Assembly (NCBI GenBank): GCA_028641055.1
Contig: CM054062.1
Coordinates: 10,939,638-11,003,637, forward strand
From: Alopecurus myosuroides
Lineage: Eukaryota > Streptophyta > Magnoliopsida > Poales > Poaceae
Length of the DNA stretch: 64,000 nucleotides
Direction of reading: 5' to 3'
Positions 1 to 11,461 of the stretch are shown here, one piece after another. The notes beneath the pieces were generated by a model. It had not been told where the DNA came from and did no database searches. It saw only the letters and a list, made by a program, of their open reading frames with translations. Numbering within the stretch: the first letter of the stretch is position 1; each line of letters opens with the position of its first letter. Both the position numbers and the translations under genes were made by a program.

Positions 1-1408
1 CAGAAGGTGTTGACAAGCTGGTTGGATGGAGAATTCACTGTAAACACTAGCAAACGGGTTTTTGGTGGTTTTTGATATAGCAGATAAATAAAGTGCGAGT
101 AAATAAAATACATTAAATAATATTGCAGAGAATGGCCCAATCCTTTCGAGAGAAAAGGACAAACCGGTTGTTCTACTTATGATTACCAAACGTTCTCGAG
201 GACACATTGGAATTTCGTCAAGTGCTTTCGCTTCATTACGGTTGATTAATATTTATTGGTTCGTGAAGTGTTGTGTGGGTGTACCTATGCTAATGCACTG
301 TGCAACTAGGACTAATACATAATTGTGATTATACCCCACGTATGCATCCGCAAATACAAAAAAGTAATTAAGATAAATCTAACCATAGCCTTAAAACTCC
401 GGGATTCTAATAGGGGTTTAGGTTCCTCTCACTCCGGCTACCCCACAATTAGTAGCCAAATACACAATGATCCTTCTAGGCCCATAAAGGTGAAGTATCA
501 TGTAGTCGACGTTCACATGACACCACTAGAAAAATAGCACCATGACTAAAATACCGAACCACGAGATATTACTTCAACATAATTCAACTACTAACATCAT
601 GACTTCTCCCATGTCCTCAAGAAATAAATGAACTACTCACAAGACATCATATGGATCATAATCAGAGGTGATATAATGGATAATAACAATATGTTCATAA
701 AGTGTAAACACCGACAAATCTCACAAGCATCAACTACTAACAAGTAATCCACACCAGGAGAGAGATCTAGTGAAGAGAAACGATAAAGACCACTAATTGT
801 TACAGCGGGATGACGGTGCATAATGAGGGTGATGGTGCTGGTGGTGATGATGATGACGATGACGATCTTGATGATCCCTGGAGCGGTGACGATGACGATG
901 GCGATGATTCCCCCCTCTCCAGGGAGGAATTTCCTCGGCAGATTTTCCCTACCGGAGAGCTTTTATGTCTTTGTTGTTTTCCGCCCCGAGGCCGGGGAGG
1001 AATAATTCCTCGATGATGTTCTGGGGCTTAGGGTTCCCTTGGGGTCAAGTACGCGAAAGGGGGCACCCAGGAGTGGGTCAGGGGGGCCAGACCACCCCCA
1101 GGCGCGGCCAGAGGGGGGCTCGCCGCCTGGTGGTGTGGGCCCCCCTCCGGGTGACCTTCTGGCTGACTTCCTTCTTGGGACTTCTAAGACTCCTCCGGTA
1201 TCCCCCCCTCGTCTTCTGATCATCTAAAATAGGGAATCTCTACGATGCTTTTTTCCATCAGATTTCTGGTCCCGGTGTTTATTCTCCAAAAAATTATAAA
1301 ACATGCAAAATAAGATAAAATAATATAAGTGATGCATCATAACATGAAGTACATTGATGAATAACACAAAATAACAATATAAAATAGTGATGCAAAATGG
1401 ACGTATTA
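1..1408 (-). mobile_element. LTR (partial) of a minus-oriented Athila-like gypsy element
   Basis: Read on the minus strand, position 1408 begins TAATACGTCCATTTTGCATC, which resembles the common Triticeae LTR start TGATACGTCC with the TG changed to TA. A polypurine-like tract (CCTTGGGTGCT on the minus strand) lies directly before it, as expected at the junction between the internal region and the 3' LTR. The GC-rich block at about 800-1230 is typical of the transcribed part of these LTRs. The far end lies outside the window or is eroded, so the left limit is simply the window edge. Confidence 0.5.
831..916. repeat. GAT/GAC trinucleotide-rich simple repeat
   Basis: Imperfect run of GAT, GAC and GGT triplets inside the LTR. 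It makes short apparent ORFs rich in Asp or Met that are not real genes. Confidence 0.75.
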
Positions 1409-1455
1409 GCACCCAAGGTTCTGTTTCTTTACCATGCTTCCTAGCAAAAAAAGAC

Positions 1456-2280
1456 TTATTTATCATTCATTTTATGTTTAGGAGGTATTTTGGTTTCTTC
1501 TTCACTTTCTTCCATATCGGAAGCATCATTTTTATCATTAGCATGTTCATTACCACTTTCAGTCTCAACATCATAGATAGATATACTATTAGGATCTTTA
1601 ATAGTTTCTTTAACAGTATCATTATCATTAGACTCTCTAATTATTTTATGTTTCTTATTATTCTTTTTCTTCTTAGGGGAGCTAACAACACTTTCACCTA
1701 ACAATTGATAGTCTTGTTCAAGCCTTTTTGGGTGTCCCTCACGATATAGAGGATCCTGGGTGAACGCACCACCTCTAGTTTTAGCATTACAAGCTTCCTT
1801 TTTAACTTGATTATACATCTCAGCAAATAAGTCTTGTTGCACTTTAGTGAGTTGTTCAATTTGAGTTTGAATCGTTTCAAAGTGCTTAATAAGACCTTTA
1901 ATGTTATTAACAGTTCTTCCTAAAGTATCATGCAAGTTTTTAATAATTAGAGAATTTTCATTCAATTGGTTTTGAACTTGCCCATTAAAATGAGTTTGTT
2001 TAACAATGAAATCATCTAAGCATTGATCAGGAGGTTTATTATAAGGAATATCACTAGCGTCAAATTCATGAAGGGAGTATACCTCTACCATAGGAGGGTG
2101 AGTGGTAGGCTCACATAGTGTTTCAATAGGAGGTAGGTTCTTGACATGTTCACATTTAATACCCTTCCCTTTAATAAATTTCTTAGCTTCTTACATATCT
2201 TCAGGGTTAAGGAGAAGAACTCATCTCTTCTTGGATGTAGGTAATGGTGGAGGATCATAAATATTCCAATAATCATGGTG
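1456..2280 (-). pseudogene. gag-like coiled-coil ORF of a minus-oriented gypsy element
   Basis: The longest open part is 2091 to 1456 (211 codons). It has a short conserved-looking start (HEFDASDIPYN, CLDDF), then a Gln/Asn/Leu-rich helical stretch suggesting a coiled coil, then a Lys-rich segment (KKKKNNKKHK) and an acidic tail. I recognise this layout from gag-related ORFs of Triticeae Athila-like elements, but no zinc knuckle, protease or pol is present. The same frame continues upstream to about 2280 through an in-frame TAA at 2193-2191, so the gene is broken. It ends 48 bases before the adjoining LTR, so this copy is either non-autonomous or has lost pol. Confidence 0.55.
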
Positions 2281-2640
2281 ACATACCCCTAGGTACGATG
2301 TCCAACATTTTTTTTCCATCAACGACCCAATGCTAGCTACATGGCCTTTCAACTCTCCGTGACTGTGGACACTGCTATTTGAATAGTATTAACTCTATAG
2401 AGTGTGTACACTTCCACCACAAGATTCAATACATCTGCTGTGAACAACTACGAACTGTCCGTGACAGTATGTGAACATTAGATACAAAATCTTAACCATC
2501 CATTATGTTTAAGCTAGTACGTGACTACCTCCTCGACTAGGTTGTACGTCCCCGACACCGAGTGCGTCAGCCGTATCAATCCGGTGACCCCTAACAACAC
2601 ACATCCATTACAGGAGACCCATTTTTTGTGACCGAAGGGA
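2281..2640. repeat. Diverged direct repeat, copy A
   Basis: About 350 bp that recurs at 4391-4735 in the same orientation. Shared landmarks are TACGATGTCCAA, CCATCAACGA, AGAGT.TGTACACTT, GACTACCTCCTC and CCCCGACACCGAGTGCGTCA. Identity is roughly 80% by eye. No coding potential seen. Confidence 0.7.
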
Positions 2641-3668
2641 AAATTTGTTCCCTCACTCTGCATGCATGGGCAATAATAAAGAGTTTATGCCCGAAGTATA
2701 TATTGGTGCATTGATAACTTTATCCTAGGCAATGATGCAGTTCCAAGAAAATATCGTTTGAGTGACTTTACGAGAAATAATAGATTGATCCTATGAAGAC
2801 TCAAGTTTTTAGGTTTTTGTCAAAACTAGTTGCCTTTGGATCTCAGGTCTAACAGTTTGATGTTTAGAGTATGTCACTCAATTTTCTTGAACTAACTTAA
2901 GCCCCTCAAGAAGAAAATTTTCCCGAGGAAATGAAGTGTTTTGGTGTACCCTAACCTACCGATGAAAATTCCTATGAAGCTTCGTGAAGCCCAAGAGCCA
3001 AGGAAGTTTTCCACGACCCACCTTCCCCGCTAAACCAAAAGGAGAGAAGAATGAAGACAATATACTCAGTAGAATGCAAAGAAGAACCAAAGGGGGGAAG
3101 CGCTTGTAGTTTGATATCCATCCACCAAGAAACCAGGAACATAGATGGAAGTTACTAACACCTTTCGTATTAGGAATTGTAGAGAGTCAAGTATACGGAC
3201 CTGACACACTCCTGCGGCCAGAACGTAGCTAATGCGTACCTATCTGTGATACTAGTAAGGGAGGAAATATAAAGACGAAGACATAAGATCTATAAAGCAT
3301 CATGGTCGTGACTCTCTAGCAGATTCTATCATCGTATCAACATCAACAACAAGAACAAGAAGCATCATGTCAAGCTATCCACCCCCTTGACAAGGCAAAC
3401 TCTGAAGACATCAAATTCCGAAATATTCGAGAAGACCACATCGTCAAAGTATCAACGATGTAGGAAGATGAAGAATCTTCAAACTCATTCCTGTCTCCAC
3501 ACTCCCCAAGCTTAGGAATCTTAAGACGAGATTCTTTTTAAGGGGGAAGAGCTATAACACACCCAATTTTTAGGATATAGGAAAAACATAGTTGTTGGTG
3601 AGCCAAATATTAGGGGGAACAAAAACTTTTTGAAATGATTCACTATTTCTTGTGTTTCACTTCCCATT
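2641..3668. other. Unassigned; probable internal leader of a minus gypsy remnant
   Basis: No ORF longer than chance. It lies on the internal side of the primer-binding site at 3669-3681, so it is probably decayed 5' leader and gag-proximal DNA of that element. Confidence 0.3.
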
Positions 3669-3681
3669 GCTCTGACACCAA
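3669..3681 (-). other. Primer-binding site of a minus-oriented LTR retrotransposon
   Basis: The minus strand reads TTGGTGTCAGAGC, one base from the usual initiator-Met tRNA primer site TGGTATCAGAGC. It follows a sequence ending in CACA (plus strand TGTGAGGACC from 3685), which is the expected LTR end. It gives the orientation of this remnant. Confidence 0.6.
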
Positions 3682-3684
3682 CTT

Positions 3685-4300
3685 TGTGAGGACCCCAGAC
3701 AAGCAGTACAAGATCTCCAATGTGCATACATTCACGATCCGAGATCATTCAGTCGTGAACACCACATTTAGAGTTGGCATTGCAGAAGTACATCATCCAT
3801 TACACGTCATACAAGTATTACAATAAATAGTCACCTGACCGAGTCTTAAATAACTGGCACGAAGGGTAGTAAAAACACAACACAACATAAGTCTTTAAAC
3901 ATAATGCAATAAGCCCATGTCAAGCCTCGACACCTACATGCTGCTGACTAGAAGACGTTACTAGATTGCATAGTCGTTGTTGAAAGCTTCTTTTTTTGCC
4001 TCCTCCTAAGGTTGATCCTTGAAGTATGACCATATTAATAGCCAGGGACGAAACCATATGAGTGCATTTTGAATTCTACTCTCAATACCATTCAAAAAGA
4101 AAGCTTAAGGATGCAAGTATGAGTATAAGCTATGGTAGGTAGGCTATACTTTGGGTTTCACTACCCATGGTGGATGGAAGATTCATCATGCTTAAAAAAA
4201 TGACATCTCGATATCTTTGTTGAAAAAAAATTATAAAATAATAATAGTTTCACTTGTAGATATCACTAATCCACAAGGTTTAGTAAGTGATTTTCCATCC
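3685..4300 (-). mobile_element. LTR fragment next to the minus-strand primer-binding site
   Basis: Starts at TGTGAGGACCCC beside the primer-binding site and runs rightwards. The distal LTR boundary could not be found, so the right limit is approximate. No matching second LTR was identified in the window. Confidence 0.4.
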
Positions 4301-4390
4301 CTTGAAAGGTTCATTTTACAAAACTTCTCGATGAAAGGGTACCGATGAGTTTCTCCTCCCGAGGTACCTCCCAGGTACAATTTATTTGAC

Positions 4391-4735
4391 ACTCATACCT
4401 CCCAGCTACGATGTCCAAGATTTTGTTTCCATCAACGAACCAACGCAAACTACATGATATTTCAACTTTCCATGACCACAAGCGTGGATATTCAAATAGT
4501 TTTATCTCCGTAGAGTCTGTACACTTTGACCACAAGATTTGATACATCTGTCATGAACAACCACGGACTGTCCGCGACAGTATGCAAACATCAGATAAAC
4601 AATCCTAACCCTCCACTATGTATAAGCTAGTATGCGACTACCTCCTCTACTGGGTTGTACCTCCCCGACACCGAGTGCGTCAGCCGTATCGATCTGTTTA
4701 CCTCTGGCAACACCCCGCCATGACAAGAGAATCAA
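4391..4735. repeat. Diverged direct repeat, copy B
   Basis: Second copy of the repeat at 2281-2640, same orientation. A shorter stretch of the same kind (GGACACTGCTA...TAACTCTACAGAGTGTGTG) recurs near 51555-51610, so this is a dispersed repeat rather than a local duplication only. Confidence 0.65.
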
Positions 4736-4849
4736 AATGACGTCCGAAAGTGAGGCATGCAAAGTGTGGGAATTAATTTTTCCTTCTAGCCTCAACAATT
4801 AGGTCTCCTTAATTATGGTTTTAGCGACGACGGCGGCTCTGTATTGAAA

Positions 4850-5244
4850 CTTTCAAAAATAACCATTGTCTCGTCATTTTTAGGTCACGAGAAAGATCTG
4901 AGCGAATAGGCGGAGCGAGGGGGTGCTCCAGGTATACCCGCGGCCACCCCCTCACCCTGCGTGGTGGCTATGGGGTCCCCATGATGCTCCCATTTGTTGC
5001 TCTAGATCCATATTAGAAAGTTAGAATTTTGGTAATTTTCGTGAAATTTTCCGGGCAACTTTACTTTTTGCCTTTTCTGCAATGCATAGACAATAAAAAT
5101 ATAAACTGCCGATTGGCACTGGGTTATTAGGTTAGTACAGCAAAATGCTTTTAAATGGTATTAAATCACAGTAGAAACATGTAGCAATGGTATGAAACAA
5201 TAAAAAATTATATATATATATATATATATGTTTCGAACGTATCA
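4850..5244 (-). mobile_element. Truncated Athila-like LTR fragment
   Basis: On the minus strand the fragment begins TGATACGTTCGAAACATA at 5244, the characteristic LTR start of Triticeae Athila-like elements. It fades near 4850. No second LTR, primer-binding site or coding region adjoins it, so it is a relic. Confidence 0.5.
5209..5229. repeat. (TA)n microsatellite
   Basis: About ten perfect TA units just inside the end of the LTR fragment. Confidence 0.9.
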
Positions 5245-6935
5245 AAAACCACCCAGAAGGACACGTTGAAACTAGATCTCAAGCTCATCTACGCCCAAGT
5301 CAACGCTCTAGCCTTCATAACTTGCATAGTCTTTCCAGCCCGGACGAGTTCAGACGGTGCAAGGAGATGGTCGTGGATTTCATCATTGCTGCCGCAATCT
5401 GAGGCCTCGAGCCGACAAAGATGCGTCGTTGTCCTCATGTCCTGGCCACCACAGATTGACCTCACCAACCGAAGGTTCGTCCATGGCCTTGAGTTACCTC
5501 ATATTCTCCTTTGCCAATAATGTTTTTTAGATTATCCCGTAGGTAAAAATTGTCGGAAACTCTCTTCGGTAAATAGCTATGGGCATTATGTGATCGTTGT
5601 TGTGTTATTTCGGTGACATAGTTCATGGCGGATAACCGCAATGAATCCTTTTTACAATGAATTCAAGTATAAATTGTCTAATGATTCTTCAAACGAGGAG
5701 TGTGACATTTTTTTACAATGAATTCAGGATTCACATCCAATGAATTTTCTGAATATGTTAACCAATTTTTAAAATTTTAGGATTATTGGATTAAATTCAA
5801 ATTATTGTAAGAACTATCTCATTTGAACCTTTTAATTGTTATATAAATAAATTGAGTGTAACTTAGCAATAGCTTGTACGAAAACAAGATAGATAGTCCG
5901 AAAAAGGTTTCATGTTTTTACAGTACAACTGGTGAGAGATACATATTATTAAAGGAAACCATATACGAGGCTAATTCATGGCAATGCATAGAGTAATAAT
6001 AGTTTCCTGTTAAGTTTTGTGACTAGATGTTGTCAAGGCAAACCCTTGGGATGCAAACGGATCAGAATTTTCTTTATCACATTTTTCTGTCAGATTCGAA
6101 GCGAAGTGGATAATGAGGGATTACGGATTTAGATGCAGATACATCGGGTCTCGGATTCAGAATGCAAATAGTACAGATTCAGGGCAGAAATAAAATAATC
6201 GGCTTGGTACGGATATAAGTACATATGCAAAAACCATACAACATTTAATTTATTGATAAAACGAGTTTAATAAAATAATCGTAAAATAAATAATGATAGC
6301 ATGGTAAACTAATTAAATATATCATTACCACACGAACAATGTAAGATCCATATTGATATAATAACCCACACACTAGGGCTAATGTATCATTTCGCACATG
6401 CTTTAATAACCTAGTAGCCTAGATAGTTGTACTCCATAGTCGGTATATTGATTATGTAAGTGAATTGTTGTTTAATCGATCAACACGGCAACACAATAAC
6501 AACCAACTATGCTAAAAAATAATTAGCCTTCGCGATTGAAAACCAGATTATGCGGTTTGAAATCATCGGATAATCTTAATTAATTTTGGGACAATCCATC
6601 TAAGAATGTTATTTATATACCATGTCCTATATATGATGTGTCAGGTTGCCGGTTCGGATTCAGATATCATTAATATATCGGATTTTTTTCGAGGGGTTAT
6701 ATCGGATTTCTTCAAACCATGACGGATTGGATGGGGAAATTATTGTATCGGCTTACATGCTAGCAAATCCCATAGCTAAGCAACTTGATTCCGTCCTTTG
6801 TTTCTATCTTGTTGCCCTATTCCCATGGATCCTAATCAACTTAATTCCGCCATTGTTTCTATCTTGTTGCCCGATTCCCATGAATCAATGCAAGGGCCTC
6901 CTTGCAGTAAACATGTACTCCACTAGTAGTACTAC
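5245..6935. other. AT-rich DNA with no recognisable gene
   Basis: An 84-codon ORF at 5266-5520 is somewhat GC-rich, but I recognise no family in any frame and there are no splice-consistent neighbours. 6050-6230 repeats short motifs of the type CGGATTCAGA and CGGATACGGA, common in plant repeats. The rest is AT-rich and unassigned. Confidence 0.4.
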
Positions 6936-6938
6936 TTA

Positions 6939-7213
6939 GGCTGGCCACAGTGGGAGTAACTAAGGTAGTAACATCACACATTTCAATGCAATTTTGCTTA
7001 CGTGGCATATATTTAATGAAGAGAGAAGTGTTTGTGGTAACTAGCTATGTTACTAGTAACATCACACATACCAAGGCAAAATGTGTCTATAGCCATAATA
7101 AATGAAGTCATGCATGACACCACAAATATGTTACTACCCACTGTGGAGGTAGTAACTTGGACTAGTAACATCACGATGTTACCACTCTTAGTTACTCCCC
7201 ATTGTGACCAGCC
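6939..7213. mobile_element. Tourist-like (PIF/Harbinger) MITE
   Basis: 275 bp with terminal inverted repeats: the left end is GGCTGGCCACAGTGGGAGTA and the right end, reversed, is GGCTGGTCACAATGGGGAGT. It is flanked on both sides by the trinucleotide TTA (6936-6938 and 7214-7216), the target duplication of PIF/Harbinger elements. It contains no ORF and must be moved by a transposase supplied elsewhere. Confidence 0.85.
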
Positions 7214-7216
7214 TTA

Positions 7217-9183
7217 GCGGTTTGTAGGTCACCAGCGCATTTAATTATTTTCGGCCTTGTTACATCAAGCAGGTAAGGCAAGACAAAGCAATGCAGTGGA
7301 TGGACAGGCATATCGAAATGGGGAGAGAGATGGACGCAGGGAGATAGAGAGTTGCAGTACAGAGAGATCTTGATGCCTTGAAGGTTGAAGTTGTCATTGG
7401 AAAACTACACGCGAGTGGTCCTCGCATACAAAAAGAATCTAATGAAGAGCATCACTGTTGCAGTGTCCCCTTCCACACCCATGCTGGTCCATATCTACTT
7501 CCCCTAATCAGTAACCCCCTCTGCGGTTTCCACAGCTTACACGCACGCACGTACTAAAGGCATCCACATTTTAATGTCTTAACCACAGCTTACGCGCACA
7601 TACTATAGGCATCCACATTTTAATGTCTTTCAGTCTATGCCTTGTTTTACCCACGAAAGAACAATTCGAATTGGATGTGTGGTTTCAGTAATTTTAGGTT
7701 CGGGGTGTATCCTTTTAAAAAGCTTCATGGATGCCAATATCACTGTATTGTATTCGTGCCGTCTGCTGTGGAACGTGTCCTCGCGCGATCACATGTCCCT
7801 GGAAATGGATCGGGTCATCCATGCATAGATCTCCCAAGGATATGTACTAGCGTGGCACGATCAATGATTAAACCCCAGGAAAATGCCATCATCGGCACTG
7901 TCGCTGAGGCTGTTTTCCCGATCCGAGCCTCCACTATTTTCTCTGCGTGTCTCATCACCCCAGAAACGGCCTACCTATCGAGGATCGAGCCACGTAATAC
8001 CTCTAGCTCTAGCTTAGTTTTCGTCGGTCCGCTCTCTCTTGGGGTCGCCGTCACGCAACTGTCTCGATCCGTCACTGAGATTGGACCGACGCGGCCGGCG
8101 ACGACCGCCATGGATGCGTCCAGGGAGGCCACTGTGAGCGCACAGCCGTGAGGGAGGGAGGCTAGCTGCCGCGCGCGCGCGTGTCGTCGCGGAGCGCATG
8201 CACTGCACGCACAGGAATATGTCGATCCTGCAGCCGCAGGCGATCAACGTGACGCAGGACGGCGCGACGGCCGCCTGCCCCGGATCTCGCCACGGCGGCA
8301 CTGTACGTCGATCGCCTGCCCGGCCGGCCTCGGCCTCGGTCCGCAGCATGCATGCATGTTGTTCTCTGGATCCCGTCGCTGCACAATGCGTATGTCTGCG
8401 GCGCATTGCATCCCGGCACTGTGGGCGAACAGGGCGCGCTAGCTCCCAGCTGGCCGATCGATCGGCGGCACGAACGCCGCGAGAAGGGGTGTCTGGCCAG
8501 CGTGCGTGCGCGCTGCCGCCTGCCGATCGATCTGCTCGGCTCCGATCGCCATGATGGATGGAGAATAGTGCTTGTAGTCGTACGTACGTAGCATTTACGT
8601 GCATGCATGGATGCCATCGATCGGTCCGGCCGGTCGGCAGCATGTCACCGCTGCCTGCCAAGTTCGGTTAATGCATGCATGCCTGGGATCGGTATATCAC
8701 GCTCTTGCCGTTTTAATCATTGCTGTTGCATTTACCCCTCCATGCAGTTCTCCATTTCCCTAGCTTGCTTGATGTAAATGATGTTGGGGCCGGGGCGCAG
8801 GATTTCTCTAGCTAGGCAACACAGTGAAATCACGCGCTGTCCTCAGGCCGCACTGCTGCAAAGTTTTTTTTTTGCGACAAAACCCACTCAAACCGGCCAC
8901 AGGAGCGATGCTACACCTACGGGAGAATCCTACGCAGAAAAGTTACGGGATTAGGAGGGTATGTCAGGAGGTGGGCTCTCCAAGTGAAATTCAATGGGGA
9001 CGTGGGTGAGGAACGAACTAATAGGACATGGACACGTAGGTCTGTAAGTGGAATCCGTAAGCTGGGCTTCCGTAAGTCTAGGATTACCGTCAGCCACATT
9101 GTTTGCCAAAAGCGGTTCAAAATGGACATTGACGACCATAAGAAAATGGACTACACAACGAGGCACTTATTCCTTCCTATATA
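7217..9183. other. Low-copy GC-rich stretch, no gene assigned
   Basis: 8000-8660 is GC-rich with many CATGCATG and GATCGATC palindromes and a (CG)n run near 8170. Open frames occur on both strands at once (for example 8014-8661 minus and 7642-8151 plus), which is what GC-rich non-coding DNA gives. None shows a recognisable domain. It may be an old promoter or CpG-rich flank of a lost gene; this is a guess. Confidence 0.35.
7530..7629. repeat. Two-copy tandem repeat, about 52 bp unit
   Basis: CCACAGCTTAC...GGCATCCACATTTTAATGTC occurs twice head to tail, with a few substitutions. Confidence 0.75.
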
Positions 9184-9307
9184 CTCCCTCCGTCTCAAAT
9201 TAATTGTCTCAAAGTTTGACAAAAATAGATGTATCTAGACATTAAATTATGTCTGGAGACATCCAATTTTGTGAAACTTTGTGACAATTAATTTGAGACG
9301 GAGGGAG
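9184..9307. mobile_element. Stowaway MITE 1
   Basis: 124 bp. Ends are CTCCCTCCGTCTCAAATTAA and its inverse; target duplication TA at 9182-9183 and 9308-9309. This is the standard Stowaway (Tc1/mariner-derived) signature. No ORF. Confidence 0.92.
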
Positions 9308-9330
9308 TATTTTTGAAGGATTTATTTATA

Positions 9331-9442
9331 CTCTACCCGTCTCAAATTAAGTGTCACAAAATTTGACAAAAATGATTGTATCTAATAAAATTAAGTGTCA
9401 TTTTTGTCAAACTTTGTGACATTTAATTTGAGACGGATGGAG
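9331..9442. mobile_element. Stowaway MITE 2
   Basis: 112 bp. Left end CTCTACCCGTCTCAAATTAA, right end inverse of CTCCATCCGTCTCAAATTAA; TA duplication at 9329-9330 and 9443-9444. It lies only 23 bp from the first Stowaway. Confidence 0.9.
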
Positions 9443-9562
9443 TACTCTACCATACGCGAGCAGAACTCATCATCCGTAGGTGCCGTGATGGCCGGGTGCA
9501 CATAGGTGGAATATATTTCGCTGTACCAGCGAGGGCGAGGTGAGCCCGGCGCGGGTAACGTA

Positions 9563-9643
9563 CTCCCTCCGTCCACTTTTATAAGGCCCACTTCTTACCA
9601 TTTTATGGTAAGAAGTGGGCCTTATAAAAGTGGACGGAGGGAG
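9563..9643. mobile_element. Stowaway MITE 3, perfect 81 bp palindrome
   Basis: Arms 9563-9600 and 9606-9643 are exact reverse complements (38 of 38), separated by the 5 nt loop TTTTA. TA flanks both sides. A transcript from either strand would fold into an uninterrupted 38 bp stem. The ends CTCCCTCCGTCC fit Stowaway. Confidence 0.92.
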
Positions 9644-9645
9644 TA

Positions 9646-10731
9646 CAAATATTCTCATCCGGTCGATCGTCGAGGCCGGGAGGCGTGGGGAGTGGAAGGA
9701 TTTTACATGCGTTTGTGTCGCCAGTACGCGCTGTGCCGTCGCCGTCGCGTTCGTGTAGTTCATCTGGTTTTTTTAGCTTTTTTTTTTTTTTGGAGAACTA
9801 TCTGGTTTTCTTAGCGGATCATCCATCTGCATCTGAGTGACAAGTCCAGTCCAAAAAAGATGGACTTGCCTGCACGGACCAAAGTTATAAACGGACCAGC
9901 CCGTTGGTGCTACTATTGGGTATTCGATCCGCATGCAAAGCAACTACCTTGGCCCATCACATTGTCAAAACTCAAAACTGCTTAGCTTCGGGCGGAAAAC
10001 ACGCGGGCACTATATGACGCTCCTATTAGGACTCGCCCACGTAACAGCTACTAATGGGCCGGCCCATTAAATTAAAAAAATTGAAAATAAACTCAGGGGA
10101 AAAACAAGGATGGAACCACAGACCTACACTTCACCACTTACGAGCAGAACCACTGGGACAACCGATCGTTCCTGTGTAATTTCTTCTTTTAACCTTTTTA
10201 TTGTCCCGTAATTTTTGTTTTCATCTTTTTCCATTTTGTTTTTTTGTTCCTTTTCCTTTTTTTTTCGGTTTTATTATTTTTTCTGTTAAAATCAAAAAAT
10301 CGATTTTTTCTAACTTTTTTTGTTCATAATTATTTTTGGTTCAATCTAAAAACTGTTCAAATTTGAATTTCGTTCGGATAAAATTTTGTTCAAATTTTAA
10401 ATTTGTTCAAATAGAAAAAACGTTCGGATTTAATTCTGTTCACATTTGAGATTTGTTCATATGTAATTTTTGTTCATGTATTGGAATCGTTCAAGCCTAG
10501 AAAAAAGTTCATCATTTAAAATTTATTTAATTTTAGTTATATGATTTTTTCTAAGAAAAGAAATTGAAAAAGAAAAACAAATGAAAATGGGGAACCTCGA
10601 GAAACACTCACCGTCGTCGCCCGAGCGATTTTGGTGTCGCCGTTTCGCCCGCGGATGGGAGCTAGCTGGGCGGGCCCATGCTGGGTGTCCTTTCTAACTA
10701 CTCCTACATGCCTATTGTCATTCCCTGCTAG
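9646..10731. other. Unassigned; T-rich block with GTTCAAAT-type microrepeats
   Basis: 10200-10560 is T-rich and repeats motifs such as TTGTTCAAAT, TTCGTTCGGAT and TTGTTCATAT, a texture I associate with Mutator-like elements of Triticeae. No convincing terminal inverted repeats were found, so no element is called. Confidence 0.35.
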
Positions 10732-11062
10732 TGGAGGAGCTTAAGACTCGAGTTATCTCTACACACTGACCTTGGGGAATATGATTTGCCCGAGAGGATG
10801 GCTCATTGATAGTCGGATCTTGCTCTGGCAAGGGTGGTTTGTCATCGACGAGCTTTGTGATGGTGGAGATAACTAATTCAATGAATTTCTTGATGTTGCA
10901 TGCTATGTTGCGATTTTCTACAAACTCATCTGATTTTTTTTTGTGTACACGTGTGAATGGTACAATTTTATTATGAATGTGAGTTATAAAGAGTTTCTCC
11001 AATGTTATAAACATGTTTCAATAATGCAGGATTCATTGGGAATTTATGTTAGATGTGCTGAT
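10732..11062. repeat. 331 bp direct duplicate, copy 1 (left of the nest)
   Basis: Matches 46482-46810 in the same orientation with about six substitutions and one 2 bp T-run difference (about 98% identity by eye). The minus strand is open for about 98 codons here, and the shared part of that frame is also open in copy 2, but I recognise no protein family. Confidence 0.85.
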
Positions 11063-11461
11063 CCGTACCTAGATGCCATGGATTCGTAGAACTAGTCTAA
11101 CCACATCACAATCTAGACTTAGATCCATCTCATATCTCGTGCCAATCCCATGTTTTTCCAGCACTTAGAACACCCCTAGGATCATCCCTTTGCTACCCTA
11201 ATTGTTTGGAACAGTTTTAAGTTAAAAGTTTGAGTTTTTGGGCATTTTCTTGAGTCAGATCGAGGAGCCCGGATTCAATCCGGACCAGTCCGACCCAGTC
11301 GGATTTTTCCGGGCTCAGCCGGAAAATTCCGGGCCTCCGGAATCTGTCCGGATGCTGCCAGAAATTATGAGAATTTGCACTGGTTCAAACCATTAGAGTT
11401 CCTTTTGTTACCGTTTTGCATATGCACTTATCTTCTGCTGTTCCTATGTCCTCTATTCACA
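11063..11461 (+). other. CCGG-rich leader before the retrotransposon 3' ORF
   Basis: No ORF. 11270-11355 is dense in CCGGA, TCCGGG and related words, like the LTR of the same element at 13525-13835. It ends in a splice-acceptor-like CTATTCACAG just before 11462, so it may be intron sequence. Confidence 0.4.

Noticed and set aside
810..1016. Asp-rich ORF
   Set aside because: It is a translated GAT/GAC microsatellite.
5266..5520. 84-codon ORF as a captured gene fragment
   Set aside because: Some codon-like texture but no family recognised and no supporting splice sites; left unassigned.
8014..8661. 215-codon minus ORF and overlapping plus ORFs
   Set aside because: Several frames on both strands are open at once in GC-rich DNA. 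No domain, no splice support.
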